Numbered from the stretch's first letter, positions 18,859 through 27,990 are shown. The stretch is 64,000 bases of DNA from UBA7434 sp042090785 (GCA_042090785.1 JBELIP010000007.1:1-64000), one strand, 5' to 3'. A program made the numbers and translations. Notes: a model not told the origin generated them from the letters alone.

Positions 18859-19719
18859 CTACCAACCCTGAAGCATAAAAATAAATGCGAATACAGGCAG
18901 CGCTGCCACCAAACCATCTAGGCGATCTAAAATACCACCATGGCCCGGTAGGATGCTACCACTGTCTTTTAGGCCGCAGCCACGTTTTAATATGCTCTCA
19001 AATAAATCACCCAATACCGAAACGGCTGCAAGAAGCGCAGTGACGAACAGTAAAATATCCAACGAAGGCAGCGGACTTTGTTTGGCCAATGAAAAATAAA
19101 CAAACAAACCCAATGCGAATAATTGCGAGACGACTAAGCCACCAGCAAAACCCTCCCAGGTCTTACCAGGACTCACCGCTGGCGCAAGTTTGCGAGAACC
19201 GAATAACTTGCCAAAAAAGTAAGCACCTATGTCCGCAGCAGCCACTACAGCAACGACATAAAGTACCCAGAATTGCCCGCCCTCTTGATGACGCAAATAA
19301 AGCAAGGAAGCCCATGCAACTAATAGTAAAATCACACCCATTAACAGTCGCGTTATTTTTGCTTTTAAAAATCGCTGACTGCCGGGATAGCCCAGCAACA
19401 CTGCAAACATGCAAAACCAAAAAGCAATACCAACAGAAAACAAAGCAAGCAAAAGGTTTTGGCTAACAACACCTTTAATAACAGCAAATTCTACAAAACC
19501 TGTTGCTGATGCAACAAGCAGCATTAAGATACCGTTAGCAGCAACAAATAAAACGGGCTGATAAACTTTTTTGAGCTCTGCGAAAGCGGCCCACTCCCAA
19601 GAAGCCATAGCTAATGCAAAAAAACAAAAGCCAATAAAAACTAAAGGAGACGTCGCAAACAGCGTGACTAAGAATACAGCAGCAAGGATAATGGCAGTAA
19701 CGAGTCTATACATTAACAT
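18859..19719 (-). CDS. cdsA: Phosphatidate cytidylyltransferase
   Basis: A 286-residue multi-pass inner-membrane enzyme making CDP-diacylglycerol from phosphatidate and CTP. About seven to eight hydrophobic segments are visible. The C-terminal family signature LKRGCGLKDSGSILPGHGGILDRLDG is split here as LKRGCGLKDSG and LPGHGGILDRLDG, and SPGKTWEGFAGG precedes it. Two ATG codons (19719 and 19713) could start it. It begins one base after the uppS stop codon, so uppS and cdsA are coupled. Confidence 0.96.
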   Translation of the reverse strand: MLMYRLVTAIILAAVFLVTLFATSPLVFIGFCFFALAMASWEWAAFAELKKVYQPVLFVAANGILMLLVASATGFVEFAVIKGVVSQNLLLALFSVGIAFWFCMFAVLLGYPGSQRFLKAKITRLLMGVILLLVAWASLLYLRHQEGGQFWVLYVVAVVAAADIGAYFFGKLFGSRKLAPAVSPGKTWEGFAGGLVVSQLFALGLFVYFSLAKQSPLPSLDILLFVTALLAAVSVLGDLFESILKRGCGLKDSGSILPGHGGILDRLDGLVAALPVFAFIFMLQGW

Positions 19720-19720
19720 A

Positions 19721-20575
19721 TTAGCTCTGCCCTGATGATTTCATACGAGCATCTTGGGATACTTCAACCTGCTCAGAGGTCATTCCAAAACGACGCTGGC
19801 GAGAAGAAAAAGCGGCGACTGCCTTTTCCATTTCTTTTTCGTCAAAGTCCGGCCAAAAACATTCGGTAAAATAAAGTTCAGCGTATGAAAGCTGCCATAA
19901 AATAAAATTGCTAACCCTGTACTCACCACCCGTACGCACACACAAATCAGGTTTCGGCAAATCATGAAGCGCCAAATGGCTCTCGATTAAAGTTTCATTA
20001 ATTTGCTCTGGCGCAATCTCTCCGGCGGCAACAGCTGTAGCAATTTTCGTTGTCGCATTGCTAATATCCCATTGGCCACCATAGTCAACGGCCAAAACCA
20101 AGGTGCTAACAGTATTCGACTTAGTCAGCGATTCAGCCAATGTCATTTGCTCAACAATATCGTCATTTAATCGGTCTCGCCTACCAATAAAGCGAATACA
20201 TACGCCTTTTTTATGCAGCGAGCTTACTTCACGCTTTAAATAACTAAGAAACAAACTCATTAACGCGCCAACTTCTTCTGCCGGACGCTGCCAATTCTCA
20301 CTACTAAAAGCAAAGAGTGTTAGGGCTTTTACATTATGCCTTTCACAAACCGCAAGCACGCTTCTAATCGCTTCAACACCGGCTTTATGACCTATTATAC
20401 CCGGTAAAAAACGTTTCTTAGCCCAACGGTTATTGCCATCCATAATAATGGCTACATGCTTAGGCGTGACCGGTCCATTCGATAAATCGTCAGTTAACTC
20501 AGAAGAAGAGGTACGCAAAAAAGACCCATCGATAGTCGATGGGTCGCTTGCGGAATCTGAGGATTTAAATTTCAT
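19721..20575 (-). CDS. uppS: Undecaprenyl diphosphate synthase (cis-prenyltransferase)
   Basis: About 284 residues. Adds eight isopentenyl units to FPP to make the C55 carrier for peptidoglycan and O-antigen. HVAIIMDGNNRWAK (catalytic Asp), GHKAGVEAIR, FSSENWQRP, the RTGGEYRVSNF block and the WPDFDEKEMEKA C-terminal block are all present. An N-terminal Ser/Asp-rich extension of about 25 residues precedes the domain, making the protein longer than E. coli UppS (253). ATG at 20575 chosen over a TTG six codons upstream; neither has a clear ribosome-binding site. Confidence 0.96.
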   Translation of the reverse strand: MKFKSSDSASDPSTIDGSFLRTSSSELTDDLSNGPVTPKHVAIIMDGNNRWAKKRFLPGIIGHKAGVEAIRSVLAVCERHNVKALTLFAFSSENWQRPAEEVGALMSLFLSYLKREVSSLHKKGVCIRFIGRRDRLNDDIVEQMTLAESLTKSNTVSTLVLAVDYGGQWDISNATTKIATAVAAGEIAPEQINETLIESHLALHDLPKPDLCVRTGGEYRVSNFILWQLSYAELYFTECFWPDFDEKEMEKAVAAFSSRQRRFGMTSEQVEVSQDARMKSSGQS

Positions 20576-20626
20576 AAAATAAAGTGGCCACAATTTAAAA
20601 AGACAATAATGTCAATTTAAAAATCA

Positions 20627-21184
20627 CTATATCTCTAGCAGATCGGCTTCTTTTACTTTCAAAGCCTCATCCACTTTTGCGATATATTTATCAGTGATTT
20701 TCTGCACATCATCTTGAGCCTTGCGCTCTTGATCTTCAGAAATTTCTTTAGCTTTTAAGAGTTCTTTAATATCCGCTAAAACATCACGGCGAATGTTTCT
20801 TGCCGATATTCTTGAAGTTTCTGCCTCTTTACGCGCTTGCTTAATATAACCTTTACGTGTCTCTTCTGTAAGCGCCGGCATAGGCACACGAATAACCGCT
20901 CCTGCGGTCACAGGATTTAAACCTAGGTCCGACTTCATAATGGCTTTTTCAACATCGGGTACCATTTGTTTTTCCCATGGCGTTACCGATAGCATACGCG
21001 CATCTTCAACCGAAATATTAGCCACCTGACTCAGTGGCGTAACCGAGCCATAGTAATCGACTCTTACGCCTTCTAAAATACTTGGGTGAGCTCGACCCGT
21101 TCTAATTTTATTAAACGCGCCCGCTAGTGCATCAACTGCTTTCTGCATACGATCTTCAGCATCTTGTTTGAATTCTTCTAGCAC
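20627..21184 (-). CDS. frr: Ribosome recycling factor
   Basis: A 185-residue protein, the exact family length. Together with EF-G it splits post-termination ribosomes. The three-helix bundle is evident (DAEDRMQKAVDALAGAF, KQARKEAETSRISARNIRR, DDVQKITDKYIAKVDEALK) with a beta domain between (RVDYYGSVTPLSQVA). Start is GTG at 21184, four bases after AGAGGTG; frr of E. coli also uses GTG. Lies between pyrH and uppS as usual. Confidence 0.98.
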   Translation of the reverse strand: MLEEFKQDAEDRMQKAVDALAGAFNKIRTGRAHPSILEGVRVDYYGSVTPLSQVANISVEDARMLSVTPWEKQMVPDVEKAIMKSDLGLNPVTAGAVIRVPMPALTEETRKGYIKQARKEAETSRISARNIRRDVLADIKELLKAKEISEDQERKAQDDVQKITDKYIAKVDEALKVKEADLLEI

Positions 21185-21266
21185 TTTTCACCTCTTAGCT
21201 GTATTTAAAACCAAAATAGTATTAGCAACGTTATCTGGCACTTAATTTGCCCTAAACAATATACGA

Positions 21267-21992
21267 CTATTGTATCAATGTGCCTTCATCTGCGCCCACT
21301 ACAATATTCACAAGTGCACCTGTCTTTTCCATCTCAAATACCCGAACGGGCATCCTGTGATCACGGCAAAGGCAAATAGCGGTTAAATCCATAACACCTA
21401 GCTTACGATCAAGCACATCGTCATAGGTTAAACTGTCGTATTTAACTGCGCCTGGGTTTTTCATTGGGTCAGAATCATAAACGCCGTCGACTTTGGTCGC
21501 TTTAATCATTAACTCTGCACCCACCTCAATCGCTCTTAAAGCCGCAGCAGAATCGGTAGTAAAAAACGGATTGCCCGTACCCGCAGAAAAAATAACCACA
21601 TCACCTTGTTCTAAACAGCGAACGGCCGAACGTCGATCATAGCGATCGACAACACCGCTCATTGGAATCGCCGACATCGCTGTAGTAGGAATGTTAGATC
21701 GCTCTAACGCATCGCGCATGGCCAATGCATTCATGGTTGTTGCCAACATACCCATATGATCGCCAGTTACCCGATCAAGACCTGCCGCGCTTAGCTCTGC
21801 ACCGCGAAATAAATTACCACCACCAATGACCAAGCCAACCTGTATGCCAATGCCGACCAACTGACCAATTTCTAATGCCATACGATCCAAGACGCGAGGA
21901 TCGATACCAAAATCTCCTGCGCCCTGCAAAGCCTCACCGCTTAACTTAAGGAGTATTCGTTTGTATTTTTTGTCCGTTGTCGCAGTAGTCAT
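21267..21992 (-). CDS. pyrH: Uridylate kinase
   Basis: A 241-residue bacterial UMP kinase of the amino-acid-kinase fold. RILLKLSGEALQG at the N-terminus, GLVIGGGNLFRGAELS (nucleotide binding), DHMGMLATTMNALAMRDAL and GTGNPFFTTDSAAALRAIE are all family hallmarks, and length equals E. coli PyrH (241). Phosphorylates UMP to UDP for RNA, DNA and cell-wall precursors. ATG start. Lies 149 bases downstream of tsf across the tsf terminator, so it probably has its own promoter or is read through. Confidence 0.98.
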   Translation of the reverse strand: MTTATTDKKYKRILLKLSGEALQGAGDFGIDPRVLDRMALEIGQLVGIGIQVGLVIGGGNLFRGAELSAAGLDRVTGDHMGMLATTMNALAMRDALERSNIPTTAMSAIPMSGVVDRYDRRSAVRCLEQGDVVIFSAGTGNPFFTTDSAAALRAIEVGAELMIKATKVDGVYDSDPMKNPGAVKYDSLTYDDVLDRKLGVMDLTAICLCRDHRMPVRVFEMEKTGALVNIVVGADEGTLIQ

Positions 21993-22103
21993 AGTGTGGC
22001 TCCCACCAAAGCGTTAGATGATCATATAGCTTATATTAGTCATGAAAAATTGCGTTAAAAAGCAGACTAAACAAAGCTGCCCTAGTACACAATGAATAGA
22101 TAC

Positions 22104-22129
22104 AAAAAAGGGCGCAAAGCGCCCTTTTT
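22104..22129 (-). terminator. Intrinsic terminator after tsf
   Basis: Stem GGGCGC/GCGCCC with an AAA loop, flanked by A-run and T-run on either side, so it can act in both directions. On the minus strand it starts 12 bases after the tsf stop codon and ends in six T residues. Confidence 0.9.
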
Positions 22130-22141
22130 ATTAAACACCTG

Positions 22142-23008
22142 TTAGGATGTTTGTTTTACCTGGGCTGCAACTTCAGCCGCAAAATCCACCTCTTCGACCT
22201 CAATACCTTCACCCACTTCAAAACGAGTGAAACCATTAACATCGGCGCCAGCATTCTTTAATAGCTGACCAATTTTTAAATCGGGATCTTTAACAAAAGG
22301 CTGCTCGGTTAGTGAGCTCTCGGCTAAAAATTTACGCACACGCCCTTCTACCATTTTAGCAATAATGTCTGCAGGCTTACCGCTATCTTCAGCTTGCGCA
22401 ATATAAATAGCACGCTCTTTTTCAAGTAACTCAGCAGGCATTTCTTCTGGCTTAGCTACTTGAGGGTTAACCGCTGCAACATGCATTGCAACATCTTTCG
22501 ATAACTCTTCGTCGCCAGCAGTTAAACTTGCTAGTACAGCAATTTTACCATTGCCATGAACATAAGCACCAACGTTAGCGCCCTCAACAATAACTGCACG
22601 ACGTACAGAAATGTTTTCACCAATTTTTTGTACTAGCGCTTGACGCTTGTCTTCTAATCCTGCAGCCAAAAGCGCTTCGACATCTGTGCTTTTGCTGGCG
22701 AAAACAGCTTCAACAACTTCACCAACAAAGCTTAAAAAGTTTTCATCACGTGCAGCAAAGTCAGTTTCGCTATTCACTTCAACCAAAATACCTGCACTGC
22801 GGTCATCAGCTACTTTAACGGCTACTGCGCCTTCAGCTGCTGTACGACCTGCTTTTTTAGCCGCTTTCATGCCGCTTGATTTACGCATTTCCTCAATTGC
22901 CGCTTCAATATCGCCGCCAGCTTCAGTTAATGCTTTTTTACACTCCATCATGCCTAAGCCGGTTCTATCACGCAGCTCTTTAACCATGGTCGCTTTTATT
23001 TGAGCCAT
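22142..23008 (-). CDS. tsf: Translation elongation factor Ts
   Basis: About 288 residues; guanine nucleotide exchange factor for EF-Tu. The N-terminal UBA-like domain MVKELRDRTGLGMMECKKAL, and the core block VEVNSETDFAARDENFLSF that contacts EF-Tu, are intact, with the second core subdomain and C-terminal helices following. Length close to E. coli EF-Ts (283). ATG at 23008 is preferred, with GGAGAG eight to nine bases upstream; the frame is open five codons further. Follows rpsB after an intergenic hairpin, the conserved arrangement. Confidence 0.98.
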   Translation of the reverse strand: MAQIKATMVKELRDRTGLGMMECKKALTEAGGDIEAAIEEMRKSSGMKAAKKAGRTAAEGAVAVKVADDRSAGILVEVNSETDFAARDENFLSFVGEVVEAVFASKSTDVEALLAAGLEDKRQALVQKIGENISVRRAVIVEGANVGAYVHGNGKIAVLASLTAGDEELSKDVAMHVAAVNPQVAKPEEMPAELLEKERAIYIAQAEDSGKPADIIAKMVEGRVRKFLAESSLTEQPFVKDPDLKIGQLLKNAGADVNGFTRFEVGEGIEVEEVDFAAEVAAQVKQTS

Positions 23009-23107
23009 CGTTCTTCTCTCCAAATCGGTTCATATTTTGTTAATGCTTTTGTTCTTTGCTAACAACATTAAACAAAACGCTAAATAAAATTTTACTGAGG
23101 TAAACCT

Positions 23108-23136
23108 TGAAAAAGGGAGCTAGGCTCCCTTTTTCA
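23108..23136 (-). terminator. rpsB-tsf intergenic hairpin (attenuator)
   Basis: An 11-base-pair stem, AAAAAGGGAGC with GCTCCCTTTTT, around a TAG loop, extended by TG/CA. It lies 33 bases past the rpsB stop and 100 bases before tsf, where other gammaproteobacteria have a partial terminator that lowers tsf relative to rpsB. It is symmetric and could act on either strand. Confidence 0.85.
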
Positions 23137-23168
23137 AATGCTTAATACTCTATCTGTAAAGACTTAAA

Positions 23169-23948
23169 TTAGTCTTCTTTTTTTTCAGTAGCTTCAACAG
23201 CTGCTTCTGCTGCAGGCTCTGCCGCAACTTCTACAAACTCGTCTTTAGCAACAAAAGCTGCCGCCACACTATCTGCCGCTAAACAAGCATCAGCCATTCT
23301 GCTGACATAAAGCTTAACCGCGCGAATAGCATCATCATTACCTGGAATAACGTAATCAATGCCATCAGGGTTGCTATTGCTATCAACAATACCAATAACT
23401 GGGATGCCCAATTTATTCGCTTCGGTGATTGCAATGCGCTCATGATCAACATCAACAACAAATAATGCATCCGGTAGACCTGACATATCCTTAATACCAC
23501 CAATGCTCTTCTCTAACTTCTCTTTAGTCCGACGACGCATTAACGCCTCTTTCTTAGTAAGCTTATCGAAGGTGCCGTCTTTTTCTTGAGCGGCCAAATC
23601 ACGGTAGCGTTTAATTGAAGCGCGAATAGTTTTGTAATTCGTCAACATACCGCCTAACCAGCGATGGCTAACGTAAGGCATATTGCAGCGTTCGGCTTCT
23701 TCTTTGATGATCTTACCTGCAGCACGCTTAGTGCCAACAAATAAAATCTTATTCTTGCTTGAGGCCAGTCTTTCTACAAAGCCAAGTGCTTCGTTTAAAG
23801 CTGGAACAGTTTGCTCTAAATTGATGATATGAATCTTATTGCGCGCACCAAAAATAAAAGGTGCCATTTTAGGGTTCCAGTAACGGCTTTGATGGCCGAA
23901 ATGAACACCTGCCTGCAACAGCTCACGCATGCTAACAGTAGTTGCCAT
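23169..23948 (-). CDS. rpsB: 30S ribosomal protein S2
   Basis: About 259 residues. SMRELLQAGVHFGHQ at the N-terminus, the WNPKM-PFIFGARN segment and VDVDHERIAITEANKLGIPV are classic S2. The C-terminal tail is Ala/Glu-rich and variable. ATG at 23948 is supported by AGGAAA nine bases upstream; the open frame extends 21 codons further but without family similarity. First gene of the long downstream block; its leader is described separately. Confidence 0.98.
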   Translation of the reverse strand: MATTVSMRELLQAGVHFGHQSRYWNPKMAPFIFGARNKIHIINLEQTVPALNEALGFVERLASSKNKILFVGTKRAAGKIIKEEAERCNMPYVSHRWLGGMLTNYKTIRASIKRYRDLAAQEKDGTFDKLTKKEALMRRRTKEKLEKSIGGIKDMSGLPDALFVVDVDHERIAITEANKLGIPVIGIVDSNSNPDGIDYVIPGNDDAIRAVKLYVSRMADACLAADSVAAAFVAKDEFVEVAAEPAAEAAVEATEKKED

Positions 23949-24199
23949 AATTATATTTCCTGTAGTTCGGGTTAAGCCTCCACCCATCCCATTAACCCAA
24001 CCAGCATTCACTCAATTAATCGCTTAGTTTGTATCTTTTTAATTAGAAACTAGTAATAAACGGTTAATCTGTGTTGCCAGCACCCTGAGCAATGTGTCGA
24101 TAAGTGTGCGACATTAGTTTATATTTCAATGATTTAGCTGCGAAAGTTATACTGATAGGTAAACCTAATAGCGAATTTTAAAACAGCTAAAACACCCTC

Positions 24200-24217
24200 T
24201 TTTGGGAGCTCCCAAAA
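24200..24217. promoter_or_regulatory. 18-bp perfect palindrome in the rpsB leader
   Basis: TTTTGGGAGCTCCCAAAA reads the same on both strands. It falls about 7-24 bases after the predicted rpsB transcription start, so it could be a hairpin at the 5' end of the leader or a dimeric protein operator. The remaining region 23949-24384 shows no gene. Confidence 0.5.
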
Positions 24218-24230
24218 AATAGGCGCGTCT

Positions 24231-24259
24231 TTATAACATAAGCTGAACTTTTATCAAAG
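24231..24259 (-). promoter_or_regulatory. Probable sigma-70 promoter of rpsB
   Basis: On the minus strand: CTTTGA, 17-base spacer, TTATAA, then the GC-rich stretch AGACGCGCC before the expected start. A GC-rich discriminator is typical of stringently controlled ribosomal promoters, including rpsB. It would give a leader of about 275 bases, long enough for S2-type autoregulation. Confidence 0.5.
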
Positions 24260-24384
24260 CATTCAATCGCTTAACAGACAATTACTACAAAGTGAGGGGG
24301 GTAAAACAAAGGAATATGGACAGCAAATAAGGGTAGGACCTAGCCAGAATAGCTAAGTATTGGGCTCAGGCTGAATATCGCTCT

Positions 24385-24768
24385 TCAGCCACTTTCTACG
24401 CCACTTTCTCGCAGCAACACCATTAGCTCTACTTCGGCACGTGACAAATCGCTTTTTTCAACCACTTGATCAACCGATAAGCCTTGGGCAACCAAACTAG
24501 CGGCATCGGTATAAGATTGATTACTGGACTGCTGCTTGAATTGGGCTTGATCACTAACAACCGACTTAAGCTGCCTTTCTGCATCGACTAGCCGACGCCC
24601 AATACCTTGAGCACCATCATCAAAAATAGACAAGTTTCGCTTTAACTGCTCAAGCTCGGTATTCATATTGTCTAGCCGACGCTTGTAACGAGCTAATAAT
24701 AGCGCCCCCGCCAACACAACCAACAGCAAGGCAACAACTATAGCGCCAAACAATAATGAATCGCTCAT
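24385..24768 (-). CDS. DUF2802 family membrane-anchored protein
   Basis: A 127-residue protein: an N-terminal membrane helix (about 5-26), a coiled coil (about 30-75), and a C-terminal helix-turn-helix-like segment (AASLVAQGLSVDQVVEKSDLSRAEVELMVLL). This architecture and its position, immediately after the CheW-like gene of the flagellar cluster, match the DUF2802 family found at the same place in Pseudomonas. Function is unknown. ATG overlaps the preceding stop as ATGA, so it is coupled to the CheW-like gene. It is the last gene of the flagellar block. Confidence 0.8.
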   Translation of the reverse strand: MSDSLLFGAIVVALLLVVLAGALLLARYKRRLDNMNTELEQLKRNLSIFDDGAQGIGRRLVDAERQLKSVVSDQAQFKQQSSNQSYTDAASLVAQGLSVDQVVEKSDLSRAEVELMVLLRESGVESG

Positions 24769-25637
24769 GTACCCTCTCCGTCATCGCCCATTAAAATAGC
24801 ATCGGCCATCATCTGACGATTAAGAAGGTCGATATCGATTAATGCGCACATTTTATCGACCACCGTACCCGCTAACCACTCACGGCGAGTATGCTCGCTA
24901 CGCCAACGCACATTCTGAGGACTTAAAGCTATTTCGCCACCAATAGAATCAACGGCAATAGACCAGTCACAATTCTTTAACGTTAGAACATAACGATAAG
25001 ACTCTTTCATTGCGTTATCGTAGCGTTCGGGCATAACTAAACGCGCCGTATCAAGCACTGCAAAAGACTGCGACTCATCGTCACCATGATTAACCTTTAT
25101 TTGACCTAAAACCAAAGCACCCTGAACAACCGAATTAGCCGGAGCAGCTGCCTGAACCGATGAGGGTAGCAGATCTAATGGCTGCATACCGTCAATAAAG
25201 TGGACGGGCACCGCCAGCTTTAAACCGGAAACGTTAAAAGCCAAACAACGAAAACCCTGCCGGCCCCAAGCGGGACGATTATCGACTTTGACCGCATCGG
25301 TGACGGCACCTACTTTAGAGCGACCGCGACGCTGAGCTGCCTCTAACTGCTTTAAAAAGGGATTATTGTGCGGTATATCTACCGAGGAGGCATCACTATC
25401 AAGCTCAATCCTATCAGGATCAACGCTATCCAAGTCATTACAAGTGGCAGCAGCTTTTTCATTAACAATGGGAATATCAGCAACCAGCTTATCGGCATTT
25501 AGAGCAGGGTCTGAACTAGCAGCACTAGCAGTTGACTCGACGGTAGTCGCCGAGTCAATTAAGAGCGACTCGATATAAGCCTGCACAGCTAAATCTGAGT
25601 CTTCATTGGTTGGTAAGGTGGCTTGCTGTGGACGCAA
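24765..25637 (-). CDS. CheW-like protein, probable ParP
   Basis: A 290-residue protein. The first ~125 residues are acidic, Ser/Ala-rich and probably disordered; the C-terminal half (about 130-285) is a CheW-like domain (FRCLAFNVSGLKLAVPVHFIDG, YRYVLTLKNCDWSIAVDSIG, EWLAGTVVDKMCALIDI). This is the layout of ParP, which tethers chemotaxis arrays to the pole together with the ParA-like ATPase ParC encoded just upstream. Start is taken as TTG 25637, the only conventional start codon near the upstream in-frame stop; its ribosome-binding site is weak. No cheA or canonical cheW is nearby, which leaves its partner unclear. Confidence 0.8.
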   Translation of the reverse strand: MRPQQATLPTNEDSDLAVQAYIESLLIDSATTVESTASAASSDPALNADKLVADIPIVNEKAAATCNDLDSVDPDRIELDSDASSVDIPHNNPFLKQLEAAQRRGRSKVGAVTDAVKVDNRPAWGRQGFRCLAFNVSGLKLAVPVHFIDGMQPLDLLPSSVQAAAPANSVVQGALVLGQIKVNHGDDESQSFAVLDTARLVMPERYDNAMKESYRYVLTLKNCDWSIAVDSIGGEIALSPQNVRWRSEHTRREWLAGTVVDKMCALIDIDLLNRQMMADAILMGDDGEGT

Positions 25638-25683
25638 AATAGTTTCTGACCTTTTAGCTACAAACTACACGCTTGAGTGCATG

Positions 25684-26481
25684 TTAAGCGGTTAGTTTTT
25701 TATCGCGCTGCACTTGCTCTTCGAGCAAATAGTTCAGCAGTTGACGGTAAGCTCTTATACCACGACTATCGGGGTCGTGTTGCGATGGCACCTTGCCAAG
25801 CTTACTCGCATCTCGAAGGCGCGTATCTACAGGTATCGCCGCACGCCATAGGTATTCGCTATATTGTTTACGCAGCGTATTCAACGACGATACTGAAGCT
25901 TGGGTGCGACGATCAAACATGGTTGGCACCACAGTAAAGGACAATGGTTGAGGGCGGGCTTTTTGCACCATTTCCATGGTTCGGGTCATGCGCTCCAAGC
26001 CCTTTAACGCCAAGAATTCAGTTTGCACCGGCACAACCAGCTTTTCACAGGCCGCGAGGGCATTAATCATTAAAACACCAAGCACCGGAGGGCAATCAAG
26101 CAGCACATAATCAAACTTACCGTCAATGGCTTGCATGGCTTTATTGACGCGTAAACCCATACCATCTTTGCCGGTCATCTGCCGTTCTACCGTAGCCAAT
26201 GCTGGTGACGTTGGCATTAACGATAAACCGGATACCGAAGTACCTGTTATTAATGACAGCACATCTTCGCCCTTAATATTGGCTTCGCCCTGAAATAATT
26301 GATAACTACTGGCGTTAAGTGAATCGGGGTCATAACCAAAATAGCTGGTTAAAGAACCGTGCGGATCGAGATCAATAAGCAGCACTTTATGTCCCTGCTC
26401 GGCCAGCAAGCCGCCAAGACTTACTGTCGATGTCGTTTTACCCACACCGCCTTTTTGATTGGCTATAGCCCATACTCGCAC
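25684..26481 (-). CDS. ParA-family ATPase (ParC-like, polar localisation)
   Basis: A 265-residue ParA/MinD-type ATPase with Walker A KGGVGKTT (residues 10-17), LLIDLDPHGSLTSYFG (Walker A' region) and VLLDCPPVLGVLMINAL (Walker B). In Vibrio and Pseudomonas the gene in this position, between motD and the CheW-like gene, encodes the ATPase that segregates chemotaxis arrays to the poles; a chromosome/plasmid partition role is unlikely because no parB follows. Start is GTG at 26481 with GGGAG seven bases upstream. It follows a 399-base gap, so it may be transcribed separately from motCD. Confidence 0.88.
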   Translation of the reverse strand: MRVWAIANQKGGVGKTTSTVSLGGLLAEQGHKVLLIDLDPHGSLTSYFGYDPDSLNASSYQLFQGEANIKGEDVLSLITGTSVSGLSLMPTSPALATVERQMTGKDGMGLRVNKAMQAIDGKFDYVLLDCPPVLGVLMINALAACEKLVVPVQTEFLALKGLERMTRTMEMVQKARPQPLSFTVVPTMFDRRTQASVSSLNTLRKQYSEYLWRAAIPVDTRLRDASKLGKVPSQHDPDSRGIRAYRQLLNYLLEEQVQRDKKLTA

Positions 26482-26880
26482 TAGATCACTCCCGTTATCT
26501 ACTCAATACTTTATTGCTATTTGTGGCTTTTAGAATAAGCCTTACAACTGGTCTTTTTAGCCAGCTTATTTGGTTCACGATTTTTACACTTAGGTCTATG
26601 GGTTTAAATTGCATTAACCGGCAAGGCTTTATATAAAAATGGCTTATAAAACATTGCTTGCTCGCCAAAAATGACCAACAAAAAACAATAAGAAACACAC
26701 ATTAAGAAGATAACCGTGATGGTTTGACAGTGTCTTACAGACAGCAGTGAAGTTCAAGAAAAATAGCTGACAATACACATAAAACTTGTATCATTTAAGG
26801 ATTATTCTAAAGGAGGTAAAAGGAGCAATAAAACAGGCTATAAAACAACCTAGCGGATGAAGCTGACGGTTAATTTAAAA
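26482..26880. other. Gene-free gap between ParA-like gene and motD
   Basis: No convincing gene on either strand. On the plus strand there is CTGACA (about 26768), a 16-base spacer, TATCAT, and then a perfect AAAGGAGGT at about 26812, but no start codon follows at a usable distance. The region presumably carries the promoter of the ParA-like gene; none can be pinned down. Confidence 0.45.
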
Positions 26881-27867
26881 TTAATCGTTGTCGCGAGTAA
26901 AAAGTAAGGCACCATTGTCCAGCTCGACCTGCTTGACTCCTTCAACCGAATCGCCAGCTGAAAGCGACGTATCCGACTTGTCGCTAACGGGCCTGCTAGT
27001 GTCGCTCTGATTAGACCGGCTGGCGCTAGGTTGACGCAACCGTTGCAACCAGGCCTCAGCTTGCGCTCTAGCACTTTTTTCAAGCCCTTTAACAGAACCA
27101 CTATTTGCATCAGGATGAGCCGAAAGAGAATCAGTAGACACATGATCAATTTGTGAAGCGTTAGGCCTTAACTCCTCTCGTGTCGATACCATTAAAACAA
27201 TACGACGGTTTCGCGCACGACCAGATTCTGTTTGGTTACTAGCAATAGGTTGATGCTCACCATAACCCACTGCTGCAAGACGATGCGGGTGAACACCTTG
27301 CGACTCCATTAAACGCACTACTGCCGTGGCGCGCGCCGTTGAAAGCTCCCAATTGGAACTAAACAAGCGGTTTTTAATCGGCACATTATCGGTAAAACCT
27401 TCGACGCGAATAACATTATTATAGGCTGCCATTGCGGAACTTAGCTCGCCAATAATGGCTTCGGCGGGACGACTTAACACTGCGTCCCCACTACTAAATA
27501 ATATCGCCGACTGTAACTCAATTTGCAACCAGCGCTCATCACCTGTCACAGTAATAAACTCATCTTCAATTAATGACTCAAAGCTCTTATCTAACTGCTC
27601 CGTTATACGAGTAAAAAATTCTGGCACATCATTAGCATCATTACCCGACGAACTGTCTCGTACAGGCATGGCATCGGAATAACCAGATAAGTTGAATGCC
27701 TCACTAAAGGTTTCGGTAAGAACACGATATTTTTCTTCTGAGACTTGCGATATAGAATACATGACCACAAAAAAAGCCATTAATAACGTCATAAAGTCGG
27801 CATAAGAAACCAGCCAGCGATCATGGTTAACTGTATCATCAGGATCTACGGCATCAGCTCTAGACAT
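26881..27867 (-). CDS. motD: Flagellar stator protein MotD (MotB family)
   Basis: About 328 residues. The single membrane helix SYADFMTLLMAFFVVMYSIS carries the proton-binding Asp (D24), preceded by the VNHDRWL sequence typical of MotD. The C-terminal OmpA/MotB domain (NVIRVEGFTDNVPI, LSTARATAVVRLM, GRARNRRIVLMVS) binds peptidoglycan. A variable Ser/Asp-rich tail of about 85 residues follows. ATG at 27867 chosen by similarity; an in-frame TTG lies 12 codons upstream. Works with MotC encoded upstream. Position next to fliA and the ParA/ParP genes identifies it as the MotCD pair. Confidence 0.93.
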   Translation of the reverse strand: MSRADAVDPDDTVNHDRWLVSYADFMTLLMAFFVVMYSISQVSEEKYRVLTETFSEAFNLSGYSDAMPVRDSSSGNDANDVPEFFTRITEQLDKSFESLIEDEFITVTGDERWLQIELQSAILFSSGDAVLSRPAEAIIGELSSAMAAYNNVIRVEGFTDNVPIKNRLFSSNWELSTARATAVVRLMESQGVHPHRLAAVGYGEHQPIASNQTESGRARNRRIVLMVSTREELRPNASQIDHVSTDSLSAHPDANSGSVKGLEKSARAQAEAWLQRLRQPSASRSNQSDTSRPVSDKSDTSLSAGDSVEGVKQVELDNGALLFTRDND

Positions 27868-27990
27868 AGAGCGGTAACCGCTTTGATATATGGACCTACG
27901 CAAACTTATTTTGCTCTATTTTATTTTGCATGACTTACTCCTAAAAACCCTTGCTCAACATTTTTATTTTTTTACTCAGCGCTTTTTATC

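Noticed and set aside
25684..26481. Plasmid/chromosome partition ParA
   Set aside because: No parB or parS-like site follows; the neighbours are motD, a CheW-like gene and DUF2802, matching the chemotaxis-array ParC location.
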